From Desulforapulum autotrophicum HRM2 (GTDB taxonomy: Bacteria; Desulfobacterota; Desulfobacteria; Desulfobacterales; Desulfobacteraceae), in NCBI RefSeq assembly GCF_000020365.1, contig NC_012108.1, forward strand, positions 3,162,001 through 3,226,000: DNA of 64,000 nucleotides. The letters run 5' to 3'. How positions within the stretch are numbered: position 1 is the first letter of the stretch; every line of letters begins with the position of its first letter. Positions 9,069 to 17,441 of the stretch are shown here, one piece after another. Below the pieces are notes generated by a model. That model ran no database searches and was not told the DNA's origin. It saw only the letters and a program-made list of their open reading frames with translations. Position numbers and translations under genes: made by a program.

Positions 9069-9674
9069 ATGAAACGTAAAATCAACACACCCAAAAGGGT
9101 AAGAATCGTTCTGGTGCTGCTGCTGTTCTTTCTGACAGCAGGCATTGGTGGGCTCTACTATAAGCAGCGTTTTTTTTCTGGAGACCTTGTTCTGAAAAAG
9201 ATTTCCGTCGACTCCAAGGCCACTTTGCTGCTCAACAAAATGCACCAGACATCAACGCGCAACAGTATTAAAGAATGGACCCTTGATGCCTCATCTGCAA
9301 AGCTTTTAAAAGATGAGAACAAGGCCCAGATGACCGACGTGCGTGTGGTCTTTTTCACCGACAACGCAAAGGAAATCCACCTTTCTTCGACAAATGGACT
9401 CCTGGATACCAAAACCCACGACATGAGCTTTTCCGACAACGTCGTTGTCACCTATGACCAGTACACCCTGAAAACTGCTGAGTTGCATTATGACAAGAAA
9501 AGACATATACTCTATTCAAATGTTCATATCAGCATCATGGACAAGGAATCGATCCTTGAAGCGGATACAATGGAGACAGACCTGGACAAAAACACGACCA
9601 GGCTCAGGGGAAATGTTAAAGGAACTTTCAGTGAAACATTTAATTTTTTTAATGGTATGGGCAGTGATTCTTAG
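9069..9674 (+). CDS. lptC: LPS export protein LptC
   Basis: A bitopic inner-membrane protein that passes LPS from the LptB2FG transporter to periplasmic LptA. One N-terminal membrane helix lies at about 13-29 (IVLVLLLFFLTAGIGGLYY). A periplasmic beta-jellyroll follows, with repeated short strands such as LSSTNGLLDTKTHDMSFSDNVVVTYD. Sequence identity in this family is low, so the call rests on topology and on its place between kdsC and lptA-lptB. Its 3' end overlaps lptA by 44 bases. Length 201 aa is normal. Confidence 0.9.
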   Translation: MKRKINTPKRVRIVLVLLLFFLTAGIGGLYYKQRFFSGDLVLKKISVDSKATLLLNKMHQTSTRNSIKEWTLDASSAKLLKDENKAQMTDVRVVFFTDNAKEIHLSSTNGLLDTKTHDMSFSDNVVVTYDQYTLKTAELHYDKKRHILYSNVHISIMDKESILEADTMETDLDKNTTRLRGNVKGTFSETFNFFNGMGSDS

Positions 9675-10164
9675 CCCGAGTCTTATTTCAGCCCAGACAG
9701 CTGACAACCTCCAGGACAGAAGCCTTCACATCACTGCAGACGCCATGACATCTGAAAGGGACAGCTCCTTTGTGGCGTTTACAGGCAATGCCGTGGCAAC
9801 CAGCCAGGACGATGTCATCCATGCCGATGCCATAAAGATATTCATATACACGGAAGATGAGAGAAAAAAGTTAAGCAAAACCGACGAGCAGAACATCAAG
9901 GAGATCATTGCCACGGGGAATGTGACATTCACATCCCAAGACCAAAAGGCATTTGCCGACAAGGCTGTCTACACAACATCAACCCTTGTGCTGACTCTGA
10001 CGGGTGACGCTCCCAGGGTAATCACAGGTGAAAGCTTTGTCACCGGCAAAAAAATCACCCTGTTTCGAAGCAATGGCAAGGTGGTTGTGGAGAGTGGGAA
10101 AGACCAGCGGGTCGAAGCACTGTTCAACCCCGCGGACAAAAAGAAAAATAAAGAGGGTGAATGA
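9631..10164 (+). CDS. lptA: LPS transport periplasmic protein LptA
   Basis: Forms the periplasmic bridge that carries LPS between LptC and LptD. The OstA-type repeats are visible: LHITADAMTSERDSSFVAFTG, then a GNVTFTSQDQKAFADKAVY stretch. The frame is open from 9490, but the GTG at 9631 is the best start. It has AAAGGAA seven bases upstream and gives a clean signal peptide (VKHLIFLMVWAVILSPSLISAQ), with cleavage expected after ISA. An ATG at 9613 is an alternative with a poorly spaced site. The gene overlaps lptC and its last four bases overlap lptB (ATGA). Mature length is about 155 aa. Confidence 0.92.
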   Translation: MKHLIFLMVWAVILSPSLISAQTADNLQDRSLHITADAMTSERDSSFVAFTGNAVATSQDDVIHADAIKIFIYTEDERKKLSKTDEQNIKEIIATGNVTFTSQDQKAFADKAVYTTSTLVLTLTGDAPRVITGESFVTGKKITLFRSNGKVVVESGKDQRVEALFNPADKKKNKEGE

Positions 10165-10883
10165 CAAGACTTGCGTTGAAAAATCTTGTTAAGACCTACA
10201 ACGGTCGAAGGGTAGTCAATGGTGTTAACATTGAGGTCAACCCTGGGCAGGTGACCGGCCTGCTGGGGCCTAACGGTGCCGGCAAGACAACCACATTTTA
10301 CATGGCCGTTGGAATGATCAAGCCGGACAAGGGTCAGGTTTTCCTTGACCACAATGACATAACAGACTATCCAATGTACATGAGGGCAAGAAACGGCATC
10401 GGGTACCTTCCCCAGGAGGCATCCATATTCAGGAAACTCACCGTACGTCAGAATATTACAGCCATTCTTGAGGTCCGGCCCGATGTTGAAACGAACGTCA
10501 ATGCCAAGGCAGACCGCCTCATGGAAGAGTTGGGCATCGCCCGTCTTGCCGATCAAAAGGCAAGCGTGCTCTCAGGCGGAGAACGAAGACGGCTTGAGAT
10601 TTCAAGGGTGCTTGCAACCGACCCTTTGTTCATCCTTCTGGATGAACCCTTTGCCGGGATTGACCCCCTGGCCGTGTCAGACATACAGAAAATCATCACC
10701 CACCTCACTGAACTTGACATCGGGGTTCTGATATCTGACCATAACGTGAGAGAGACCCTTGGGGTGTGCAACTTCGCCTATATCATGAATCAGGGAGAGG
10801 TGATTGAATCGGGAAACCCGGAAAAAATCACCTCCAGCGAAATTGCAAGACGATTCTACCTTGGAGATAAATTTAGGCTCTGA
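10161..10883 (+). CDS. lptB: LPS export ABC transporter ATP-binding protein
   Basis: The cytoplasmic ATPase that drives LPS extraction from the inner membrane with LptF and LptG. Walker A is GPNGAGKT at about 37-44. The ABC signature is LSGGERRR and Walker B is LFILLDEPFAGIDP, followed by the switch histidine in ISDHNVRE. It is 240 aa, the standard size. It overlaps lptA and sits two bases before rpoN, the arrangement found across many proteobacteria. The membrane partners lptF and lptG are not in this window. Confidence 0.97.
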   Translation: MTRLALKNLVKTYNGRRVVNGVNIEVNPGQVTGLLGPNGAGKTTTFYMAVGMIKPDKGQVFLDHNDITDYPMYMRARNGIGYLPQEASIFRKLTVRQNITAILEVRPDVETNVNAKADRLMEELGIARLADQKASVLSGGERRRLEISRVLATDPLFILLDEPFAGIDPLAVSDIQKIITHLTELDIGVLISDHNVRETLGVCNFAYIMNQGEVIESGNPEKITSSEIARRFYLGDKFRL

Positions 10884-10885
10884 TT

Positions 10886-12325
10886 ATGGCTTTAGGACTA
10901 CAACAAAACTTAATACTCACCCAGCAACTGGTGATGACCCCCCAGCTGCAGCAGGCGATAAAACTACTCCAGCTCTCCCGGCTGGAGCTTGCCGGGATGA
11001 TCGAGCAGGAACTCGAGGAAAACCCGGCCCTGGAAGAGAGCATTCAGGAAATAACCCAGGCAGAGGCCCGGGAGATTGAACGTGAAGCCGACACCAAAGA
11101 CCAAAACGAGGACCTGAAAGAGGTCACCATTGAGGAAAAACTTTCCCAGGACACGGACTGGGAAAGCTATATCAACGAATACAACTCAACGGGAAGGGTT
11201 CACTCGGAAAGAGATTTCCAGGAGGCCCCCAATTACGAGGCATTCACCTCAGCCAAAAAGACCCTTGAAGATCACCTTCAGTGGCAGCTTCTCATGAACA
11301 GCCCAACCCCTGATCAGGAACAGATAGGAAGCATGATCATCGGCAGCCTCAACGTTGACGGATATCTTTGTTCAACGGTTGAGGAAATTGCTGAACCCGG
11401 GGGTTTTGAAATCGAAGCCGTTGAAGCCATGCTCAAAACCCTGCAAACCTTTGACCCGCCCGGTGTCTGCGCAAGGGATCTCAGGGAATCACTGCTCATT
11501 CAGATTACGAGACTTGGCATCGAAGATCCGATGCTTGAACGGATCATCACCCGGCACATGAAAAACCTGGAGAACAAAAACTACAAGAAAATCGCAAAGG
11601 ATCTAGGCATATCCATAGATCATGTGGTTTCAGCCGTGAACGTCATCAAATGCCTGGAGCCCAAACCAGGTCGAGAGTTCAGCACTGAAGAACCCCAGTA
11701 CATTATTCCAGACATCTATGTATACCGGGAAGGCGATGATTTTAAAATTGTCATGAACGACGACGGCCTGCCCAAACTGAGGATAAACCGTGTATACAAA
11801 GAGGCAGTCGCCAAGGGCACCAAGATATCAAAAGAGACCAAGACCTACCTCAACGAGAAGATGCAGAGCGCTTCCTGGCTCATCAAAAGCATCCACCAGC
11901 GACAGAAGACCATCTATTCTGTCATGGAGAGCATCATCAAGTTCCAGCGGGAATTTTTCCTCAACGGGATCACCCAGTTAAAACCCATGATCCTGAGGGA
12001 CGTGGCCGAAGATATCCAGATGCACGAATCAACCATCAGTCGGGTCACAACCAACAAATACGCATACACCCCCCAGGGGTTATTTGAACTTAAATATTTT
12101 TTCAATAGTTCCATCTCAAGAACTGATGGTGATTCAATGGCTTCGGCAAGTGTCAAGGACAAAATCAAACTTATTATTGAAAAGGAAGATCCTCAAAACC
12201 CCTACAGCGACAAGCGACTGACAGAGATATTAGAAGAGGCTAACATCAACATAGCCCGCAGAACCGTAGCCAAATACAGGGAGATGCTTCACATTCTTCC
12301 GTCAAGTAAACGTAAACAATTTTAG
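10886..12325 (+). CDS. rpoN: RNA polymerase sigma-54 factor
   Basis: The alternative sigma factor for -24/-12 promoters, which need AAA+ activators such as the NtrC-type protein at 423-1826. Region I is glutamine- and leucine-rich at the N-terminus (LTQQLVMTPQLQQAIKLLQL). An acidic region II runs at about 50-115, followed by the core-binding domain. The HTH segment is near MHESTISRVTTNKY, and the RpoN box ARRTVAKYR lies at 457-465. The 479-aa length is normal. It follows lptB by two bases and precedes hpf and ptsN, the classic rpoN neighbourhood. Confidence 0.98.
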   Translation: MALGLQQNLILTQQLVMTPQLQQAIKLLQLSRLELAGMIEQELEENPALEESIQEITQAEAREIEREADTKDQNEDLKEVTIEEKLSQDTDWESYINEYNSTGRVHSERDFQEAPNYEAFTSAKKTLEDHLQWQLLMNSPTPDQEQIGSMIIGSLNVDGYLCSTVEEIAEPGGFEIEAVEAMLKTLQTFDPPGVCARDLRESLLIQITRLGIEDPMLERIITRHMKNLENKNYKKIAKDLGISIDHVVSAVNVIKCLEPKPGREFSTEEPQYIIPDIYVYREGDDFKIVMNDDGLPKLRINRVYKEAVAKGTKISKETKTYLNEKMQSASWLIKSIHQRQKTIYSVMESIIKFQREFFLNGITQLKPMILRDVAEDIQMHESTISRVTTNKYAYTPQGLFELKYFFNSSISRTDGDSMASASVKDKIKLIIEKEDPQNPYSDKRLTEILEEANINIARRTVAKYREMLHILPSSKRKQF

Positions 12326-12338
12326 GGAGGTTTTTTTT

Positions 12339-12878
12339 ATGCAGACATCCGTCACTTTTAAACAGATTGATCCTTCCGATGCATTAAAATCCTATGTACA
12401 GAAAAAGGTAGACCGATTTGACAAAATGCTTGAAAGCCCGGCAGAGGCAAACGTGGTTCTGTCCGTTGAAAAGATTAGACACATTGCCGAAATAACCCTT
12501 GTGTGTGACCGATTGAAGATCCATGCAAAGGAGGAGTCTGAAAACATGTACTCGTCCATTGACACCCTTATGGACAAGGTGGCAGGCCAGATAAAGAAAA
12601 ACAAGGACAAGATGCGACGCCACATGTCAGGCAACAAGGCAAGCATCAAGGACAATGATATTCTCCTCACCCCTCCCGAGGCCGCCTCGGACACCTCCAC
12701 TCCTGAAGTGATCATGGAGGCCATTGACGTAAAACCCATTGACATCGATGATGCCGTTATGGAACTCAACTCTGGTAAGGAAAATTTCTTTGTGTTCAGC
12801 AATGCAAGGACAGAGCGTGTCAATGTTCTCTACAGGCGTAACGACGGAAAGCTTGGATTGATCCAGCCCCGCAGATAG
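12339..12878 (+). CDS. hpf: Ribosome hibernation promoting factor, long form
   Basis: Binds the 30S subunit and dimerises idle ribosomes in stationary phase or starvation. The N-terminal S30AE domain (about 1-100) is followed by a linker (about 105-120) and a C-terminal dimerisation domain (about 125-179, with VIMEAIDVKPIDIDDAVMEL, ENFFVFSNA and VNVLYRRNDGKLGLIQP). This two-domain layout marks the long HPF rather than the short enterobacterial form. An AGGGAGG ribosome site lies about nine bases before the ATG. It is part of the rpoN-ptsN-rapZ run. Confidence 0.95.
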   Translation: MQTSVTFKQIDPSDALKSYVQKKVDRFDKMLESPAEANVVLSVEKIRHIAEITLVCDRLKIHAKEESENMYSSIDTLMDKVAGQIKKNKDKMRRHMSGNKASIKDNDILLTPPEAASDTSTPEVIMEAIDVKPIDIDDAVMELNSGKENFFVFSNARTERVNVLYRRNDGKLGLIQPRR

Positions 12879-12895
12879 CAAATTGCCAGGAGATT

Positions 12896-13354
12896 ATGAA
12901 ACTATCAGAACTATTACCAAGGGGTGCCATCATCCCGGACCTTGCATCAAAGGATAAAAAAGGCGTTCTTGAAGAACTTGCAATTTGTGTCGCTCCCATG
13001 GCCAGGACCGGGAGCGACGAAATTGTAAGGGTTCTTCTGGAAAGAGAACAACTTGGCAGTACAGGTATCGGTGGCGGAATTGGAATTCCCCACGGCAAGC
13101 TTGCCACTGTCGACTCCATAGTTGTCGGGTTCGGTTTGAGCCGCAAGGGAGTCTCATTTGACTCCCTTGACCACAAACCGGTCCATATTTTTTTCCTGTT
13201 GATAACCCCTGAAAACTCCACAGGAAGTCACCTGAAAGTTCTGGCACAGATTTCAAAGCTTCTCAAAAAGGACCACTTTAAGGAAAGCCTGTTACGGGCC
13301 GAATCCATTGACGAAATCCAGAAAATCATTCTTGACATTGATGAAGAGTTTTAA
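12896..13354 (+). CDS. ptsN: Nitrogen-PTS EIIA component
   Basis: A phosphocarrier of the regulatory nitrogen PTS that senses phosphoryl flux rather than transporting sugar. The phosphorylated histidine is H66 in GIGGGIGIPHGKL. The 152-aa fold matches EIIA-fructose/mannitol domains, with IFFLLITPE in the central strand. It lies 17 bases after hpf and three before rapZ. A second EIIA of the mannose type follows rapZ, so two possible phosphoryl acceptors are encoded together. No HPr or EI gene is in the window. Confidence 0.95.
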   Translation: MKLSELLPRGAIIPDLASKDKKGVLEELAICVAPMARTGSDEIVRVLLEREQLGSTGIGGGIGIPHGKLATVDSIVVGFGLSRKGVSFDSLDHKPVHIFFLLITPENSTGSHLKVLAQISKLLKKDHFKESLLRAESIDEIQKIILDIDEEF

Positions 13355-13357
13355 CCC

Positions 13358-14239
13358 ATGAACCGCCAAAGCCTATTTATACTCACCGGCCTTTCCGGGT
13401 CAGGAAAGAGCACAGCCATGGAGGCATTTGAAGATGCAGGTTATTACTGCGTTGACAACATGCCCATCGAGCTTCTGCCAAAATTTCTTGACCTCCCCCT
13501 GGACAGCGACACCGACATAAACGGTTTTGCCTTTGTCATGGACATCCGGGCCAAACAATTTTTATCCCAATTTCCTTCGGTCCTGGAATCCTTGGGGAAG
13601 AACGGGCATATTCCGGAAATTATTTTTCTTGAGGCCGATGAAAACATCCTTTTAAAACGATACAGCCAGACCCGGCGCCATCACCCCGCAGGTCAGGACA
13701 AAAGTCTGATTGAAAGCATAAAGTCAGAAAAAAGCCTCATGCTTCCCATCAGAAAAATTTCAAAACGGATCATTGACACAAGCAATTACAATGTCCACCA
13801 GCTTAAAGCCGAAATCCGCAATATTGCCCACCACCACGCCCTCAAACCTGTATCCATGAAGATCAACCTCCTCTCGTTTGGATTCAAGTACGGCATCCCT
13901 ACGGATGCAGATCTTGTGGTTGACATGCGGTTTCTCTCAAACCCTTTTTTTGTACCAGAGCTGAAAGCGTTGAATGGTCGCACAAAGGAGGTTAAAGATT
14001 TTGTGCTTGAAACCATCCAGGCCAAAACTTTTTTAAAAAAATACCTGGGCCTTCTCGACTATCTGATTCCGCTTTACACCCTTGAGGGGAAAGCGTATCT
14101 TACAATAGCTGTAGGATGTACAGGTGGTCGACACAGAAGCGTTGCCATTGCTGAAAACATTTTTGAACACCTGAGCCAGCGAGGCTTTGAACCCGGCATC
14201 ATCCACAGGGACATAGACAGGGATACAAAAGAGCTATGA
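13358..14239 (+). CDS. rapZ: RapZ-family nucleotide-binding protein
   Basis: RapZ/YvcJ proteins bind nucleotides and, in enteric bacteria, an sRNA that controls GlmS. The role in this lineage is not established. Walker A GLSGSGKS lies at 11-18 and Walker B-like FVMDIRA near 52-58. The C-terminal RapZ signatures LLSFGFKYGIPTDADLVVDMRFLSNPFF and VGCTGGRHRSV are present. At 293 aa it is full length. It overlaps the downstream EIIA gene by four bases. Confidence 0.95.
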   Translation: MNRQSLFILTGLSGSGKSTAMEAFEDAGYYCVDNMPIELLPKFLDLPLDSDTDINGFAFVMDIRAKQFLSQFPSVLESLGKNGHIPEIIFLEADENILLKRYSQTRRHHPAGQDKSLIESIKSEKSLMLPIRKISKRIIDTSNYNVHQLKAEIRNIAHHHALKPVSMKINLLSFGFKYGIPTDADLVVDMRFLSNPFFVPELKALNGRTKEVKDFVLETIQAKTFLKKYLGLLDYLIPLYTLEGKAYLTIAVGCTGGRHRSVAIAENIFEHLSQRGFEPGIIHRDIDRDTKEL

Positions 14240-14649
14240 CAGGAATTTTAATCGTCACCCACTCAACACTTGGAGAAGCATTAATTGAAACCGCTCAATT
14301 AATCCTGGATACACAAATAGAAAAAATCAGCTTTGTTTCCATTGACATCAGGGAACCTGCCGACGCATTGATCAAAAAGATCAAAACCGGCATCAAAACC
14401 GTCAATGATGGAAAAGGGGTGATCATTTTCACCGACATGTTTGGTGGAACCCCATCCAATCTGAGTTACTCGTTTTTAGAAGAAGGGGCCGTTGAAGTGA
14501 TCTCAGGGGTCAACCTTCCAATTCTGCTCAAGGCAATTTCAGTAAGGGATAAACAGGAACTTTCAGCGGCAGCAGCGGCCATTGTGGCCCAGGGGAAAAA
14601 AAGTATTTCCCTTGCAAGCGGAATTTTAAAAGGAAGCAAACGTGCATGA
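14236..14649 (+). CDS. PTS EIIA component, mannose family
   Basis: A 137-aa EIIA-Man-type domain. Its N-terminus GILIVTHSTLGEAL places the phosphorylatable histidine at H9. FTDMFGGTPSNLS is the conserved second motif. No EIIB, EIIC or EIID transport genes follow, so a regulatory role in the nitrogen-PTS cluster is more likely than sugar uptake. It overlaps rapZ (ATGA), and 75 non-coding bases precede gap. Confidence 0.92.
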   Translation: MTGILIVTHSTLGEALIETAQLILDTQIEKISFVSIDIREPADALIKKIKTGIKTVNDGKGVIIFTDMFGGTPSNLSYSFLEEGAVEVISGVNLPILLKAISVRDKQELSAAAAAIVAQGKKSISLASGILKGSKRA

Positions 14650-15729
<1,080 letters not shown>

Positions 15730-15818
15730 CCACCTCATCCTATCGGGCGCAACAGACCATGAAACTCAACATCCGTTACGCTTGTCAGGCTGAATCGAGT
15801 TTCTAATAAAAATAATGG

Positions 15819-15960
15819 CTGACCGAAAACCCGTGTTTGGGCGAAAAATTGCCCATATGCAAGGCGCAAAAAATTCTGAAACCGGAGCGTACTAGTGTAC
15901 GTGAGGTTTCAGAATTTTGCAGCAACGCAGCAGATGGGTGATTTTTTGTTCAAACACTAA
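15819..15960 (+). repeat. Dispersed palindromic repeat, family A copy 1
   Basis: A 142-base element between gap and tpiA that recurs inverted at 22439-22592. Its ends pair as an imperfect terminal inverted repeat (GTGTTTG near 15833, CAAACAC near 15951). The core is a perfect 14-base inverted pair, AAAATTCTGAAACC at 15870-15883 and GGTTTCAGAATTTT at 15905-15918, around CGTAC-tagt-GTACG. It is non-coding. The tpiA ribosome site begins directly after it. Confidence 0.85.
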
Positions 15961-15973
15961 TGAGGAGATCCTT

Positions 15974-16729
15974 ATGAGTAGAAGAGCGTTAATCGCCGGC
16001 AACTGGAAAATGTTCAAGACCGGCACGGAAGCCGTTACCACGGCTACAAGACTTGTTGAACTTGCATCTGAAGTTGTTAATACTGACATCATGATCGCCC
16101 CCACCTTTTTAAGCCTTCCCCTTGTATCCCAGGCGGTGGCAGGATCAAATGTAAAGGTCGGGGCTCAGAATCTGTTTTATGAAAATGAGGGTGCCTACAC
16201 AGGTGAAGTATCCGCCGCCATGGTAAAGGCAGCCGGTGCCGACTATGCCATCATCGGTCATTCAGAGCGCCGCCAATATTTTGGAGAAACCGATGAAACC
16301 GTTTGCAAAAAGATAGCCGCAACCCTCAAGGCCGGCCTTATCCCTGTTCTGTGCATTGGTGAGACCGGGGCACAAAGGGATGGGGAAAAAACCTTTTCCG
16401 TGCTTGACAAACAGGTGTCAAATGGGTTAAAAAGCTTTGATTCTGATGCACTCCAGCCCCTTGTTATCGCCTATGAGCCGGTTTGGGCCATCGGAACGGG
16501 AAAAACAGCAACTCCGGAGCAAGTGGCCCAGGTACACGAATATATCCGAAAGCTTGTTAACGATAAATTTGGCAACACGCTTGCAATGTCCATCCGTATA
16601 CTATATGGTGGTTCAGTTAAGCCGGGGAATGTTTCGGAAATAATGAAAATTAACGATGTCGATGGCGCATTGGTTGGCGGAGCCAGCCTTGATGCAGATA
16701 CGTTCATCAAAATAATAAGGTACAAATAA
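15974..16729 (+). CDS. tpiA: Triosephosphate isomerase
   Basis: Interconverts dihydroxyacetone phosphate and glyceraldehyde-3-phosphate. GNWKMFKT near the N-terminus holds the catalytic lysine. IIGHSERRQYF holds the electrophilic histidine, and AYEPVWAIGTGKTA holds the catalytic glutamate and loop 6. The phosphate loops YGGSVKPGN and VGGASL close the barrel. The ATG at 15974 has GAGGAG upstream, giving 251 aa. The frame extends back into the repeat but is not likely to be coding there. Confidence 0.97.
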   Translation: MSRRALIAGNWKMFKTGTEAVTTATRLVELASEVVNTDIMIAPTFLSLPLVSQAVAGSNVKVGAQNLFYENEGAYTGEVSAAMVKAAGADYAIIGHSERRQYFGETDETVCKKIAATLKAGLIPVLCIGETGAQRDGEKTFSVLDKQVSNGLKSFDSDALQPLVIAYEPVWAIGTGKTATPEQVAQVHEYIRKLVNDKFGNTLAMSIRILYGGSVKPGNVSEIMKINDVDGALVGGASLDADTFIKIIRYK

Positions 16730-16735
16730 CAAACC

Positions 16736-17035
16736 ATGACAACCCTGATTATAATTGCACATGTAATTGCCTGCATCCTTTTAATTCTCATCGTTCTGCT
16801 CCAGACAGGAAAAGGTGCAGACATGGGCGCTTCATTTGGTGGTGCATCCAGCCAGGCTCTGTTCGGTGGCGCAGGACCGGCTACATTCCTGAGCAAAATA
16901 ACAACCGGGGTTGCCGTGATTTTCATGCTCACCTCACTGACCCTTGCTTATATGTCAAGTCATAAACCTGAGACATCCATTATGCCTGACATAAAAATAC
17001 CGATTGAGCAGCCTGCAACGACTGACAGCAAATAG
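16736..17035 (+). CDS. secG: Preprotein translocase subunit SecG
   Basis: A small inner-membrane partner of SecYE. Two membrane helices (about 2-21 and 52-72) flank the conserved cytoplasmic loop LLQTGKGADMGASFGGASSQ. A short hydrophilic tail follows. The 99-aa length is typical. It starts six bases after tpiA and ends ten bases before tRNA-Leu, a tpiA-secG-tRNA order common in bacteria. Confidence 0.95.
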   Translation: MTTLIIIAHVIACILLILIVLLQTGKGADMGASFGGASSQALFGGAGPATFLSKITTGVAVIFMLTSLTLAYMSSHKPETSIMPDIKIPIEQPATTDSK

Positions 17036-17045
17036 CATACATCCT

Positions 17046-17130
17046 GCCGAAGTGGTGGAATAGGTAGACACGCACGCTTGAGGGGCGTGTGGGGCGACCC
17101 GTGGGAGTTCAAGTCTCCCCTTCGGCACCA
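17046..17130 (+). tRNA. tRNA-Leu (anticodon GAG)
   Basis: An 85-base tRNA with acceptor stem GCCGAAG pairing CTTCGGC, a long variable arm of the class II type, T-arm GGGAGTTCAAGTCTCCC and an encoded CCA end. The anticodon loop TTGAGGG gives GAG, which reads CUC and CUU leucine codons. It lies just downstream of secG and is followed by a strong terminator. Confidence 0.97.
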
Positions 17131-17136
17131 GATATA

Positions 17137-17172
17137 AAAAGCCGCAATCATTGCACAATGTTTGCGGCTTTT
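17137..17172 (+). terminator. Rho-independent terminator after tRNA-Leu
   Basis: AAAAGCCGCAA at 17137-17147 pairs with TTGCGGCTTTT at 17162-17172 around a 14-base loop. The A and T runs at the ends make it usable from either direction. It closes the gap-tpiA-secG-tRNA transcript. Confidence 0.85.
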
Positions 17173-17208
17173 CATCTTTTTAAAAGACTTGGCAAATGCA
17201 CATGGTAA

Positions 17209-17409
17209 ATGCACATGGAGAAAACACAACGAATAAACTGCCACAGATGCCGACATTACTTTGTAACCTGGGAGCCGGCCAAACCCCATGGATGCCGGGC
17301 AATGGGCTTCAAATCAAAGATGATTCCCTCGGCTGTCGTACGCCGTTCAACAGGCAAGCCCTGCATGCTCTTCGAAAAAAAACAGCCATCCCCGACCAAA
17401 CAAACTTGA
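17209..17409 (+). CDS. Small conserved cysteine-containing protein
   Basis: A 66-aa protein that I recognise as a recurring small family in Desulfobacterota, with no known function. The visible features are a CHRCRHYFVTW start, PHGCRAMGFKSK in the middle and the C-terminal block PSAVVRRSTGKPCMLFEKK. Four cysteines in a C-x2-C, C, C layout suggest a metal site. No clear ribosome site precedes the first ATG; a second ATG two codons later is equally possible. It sits 32 bases before the ClpX-like gene and may be cotranscribed. Confidence 0.65.
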   Translation: MHMEKTQRINCHRCRHYFVTWEPAKPHGCRAMGFKSKMIPSAVVRRSTGKPCMLFEKKQPSPTKQT

Positions 17410-17441
17410 TTTATCCTTCCCCATGTTTATCTTAGACCACT

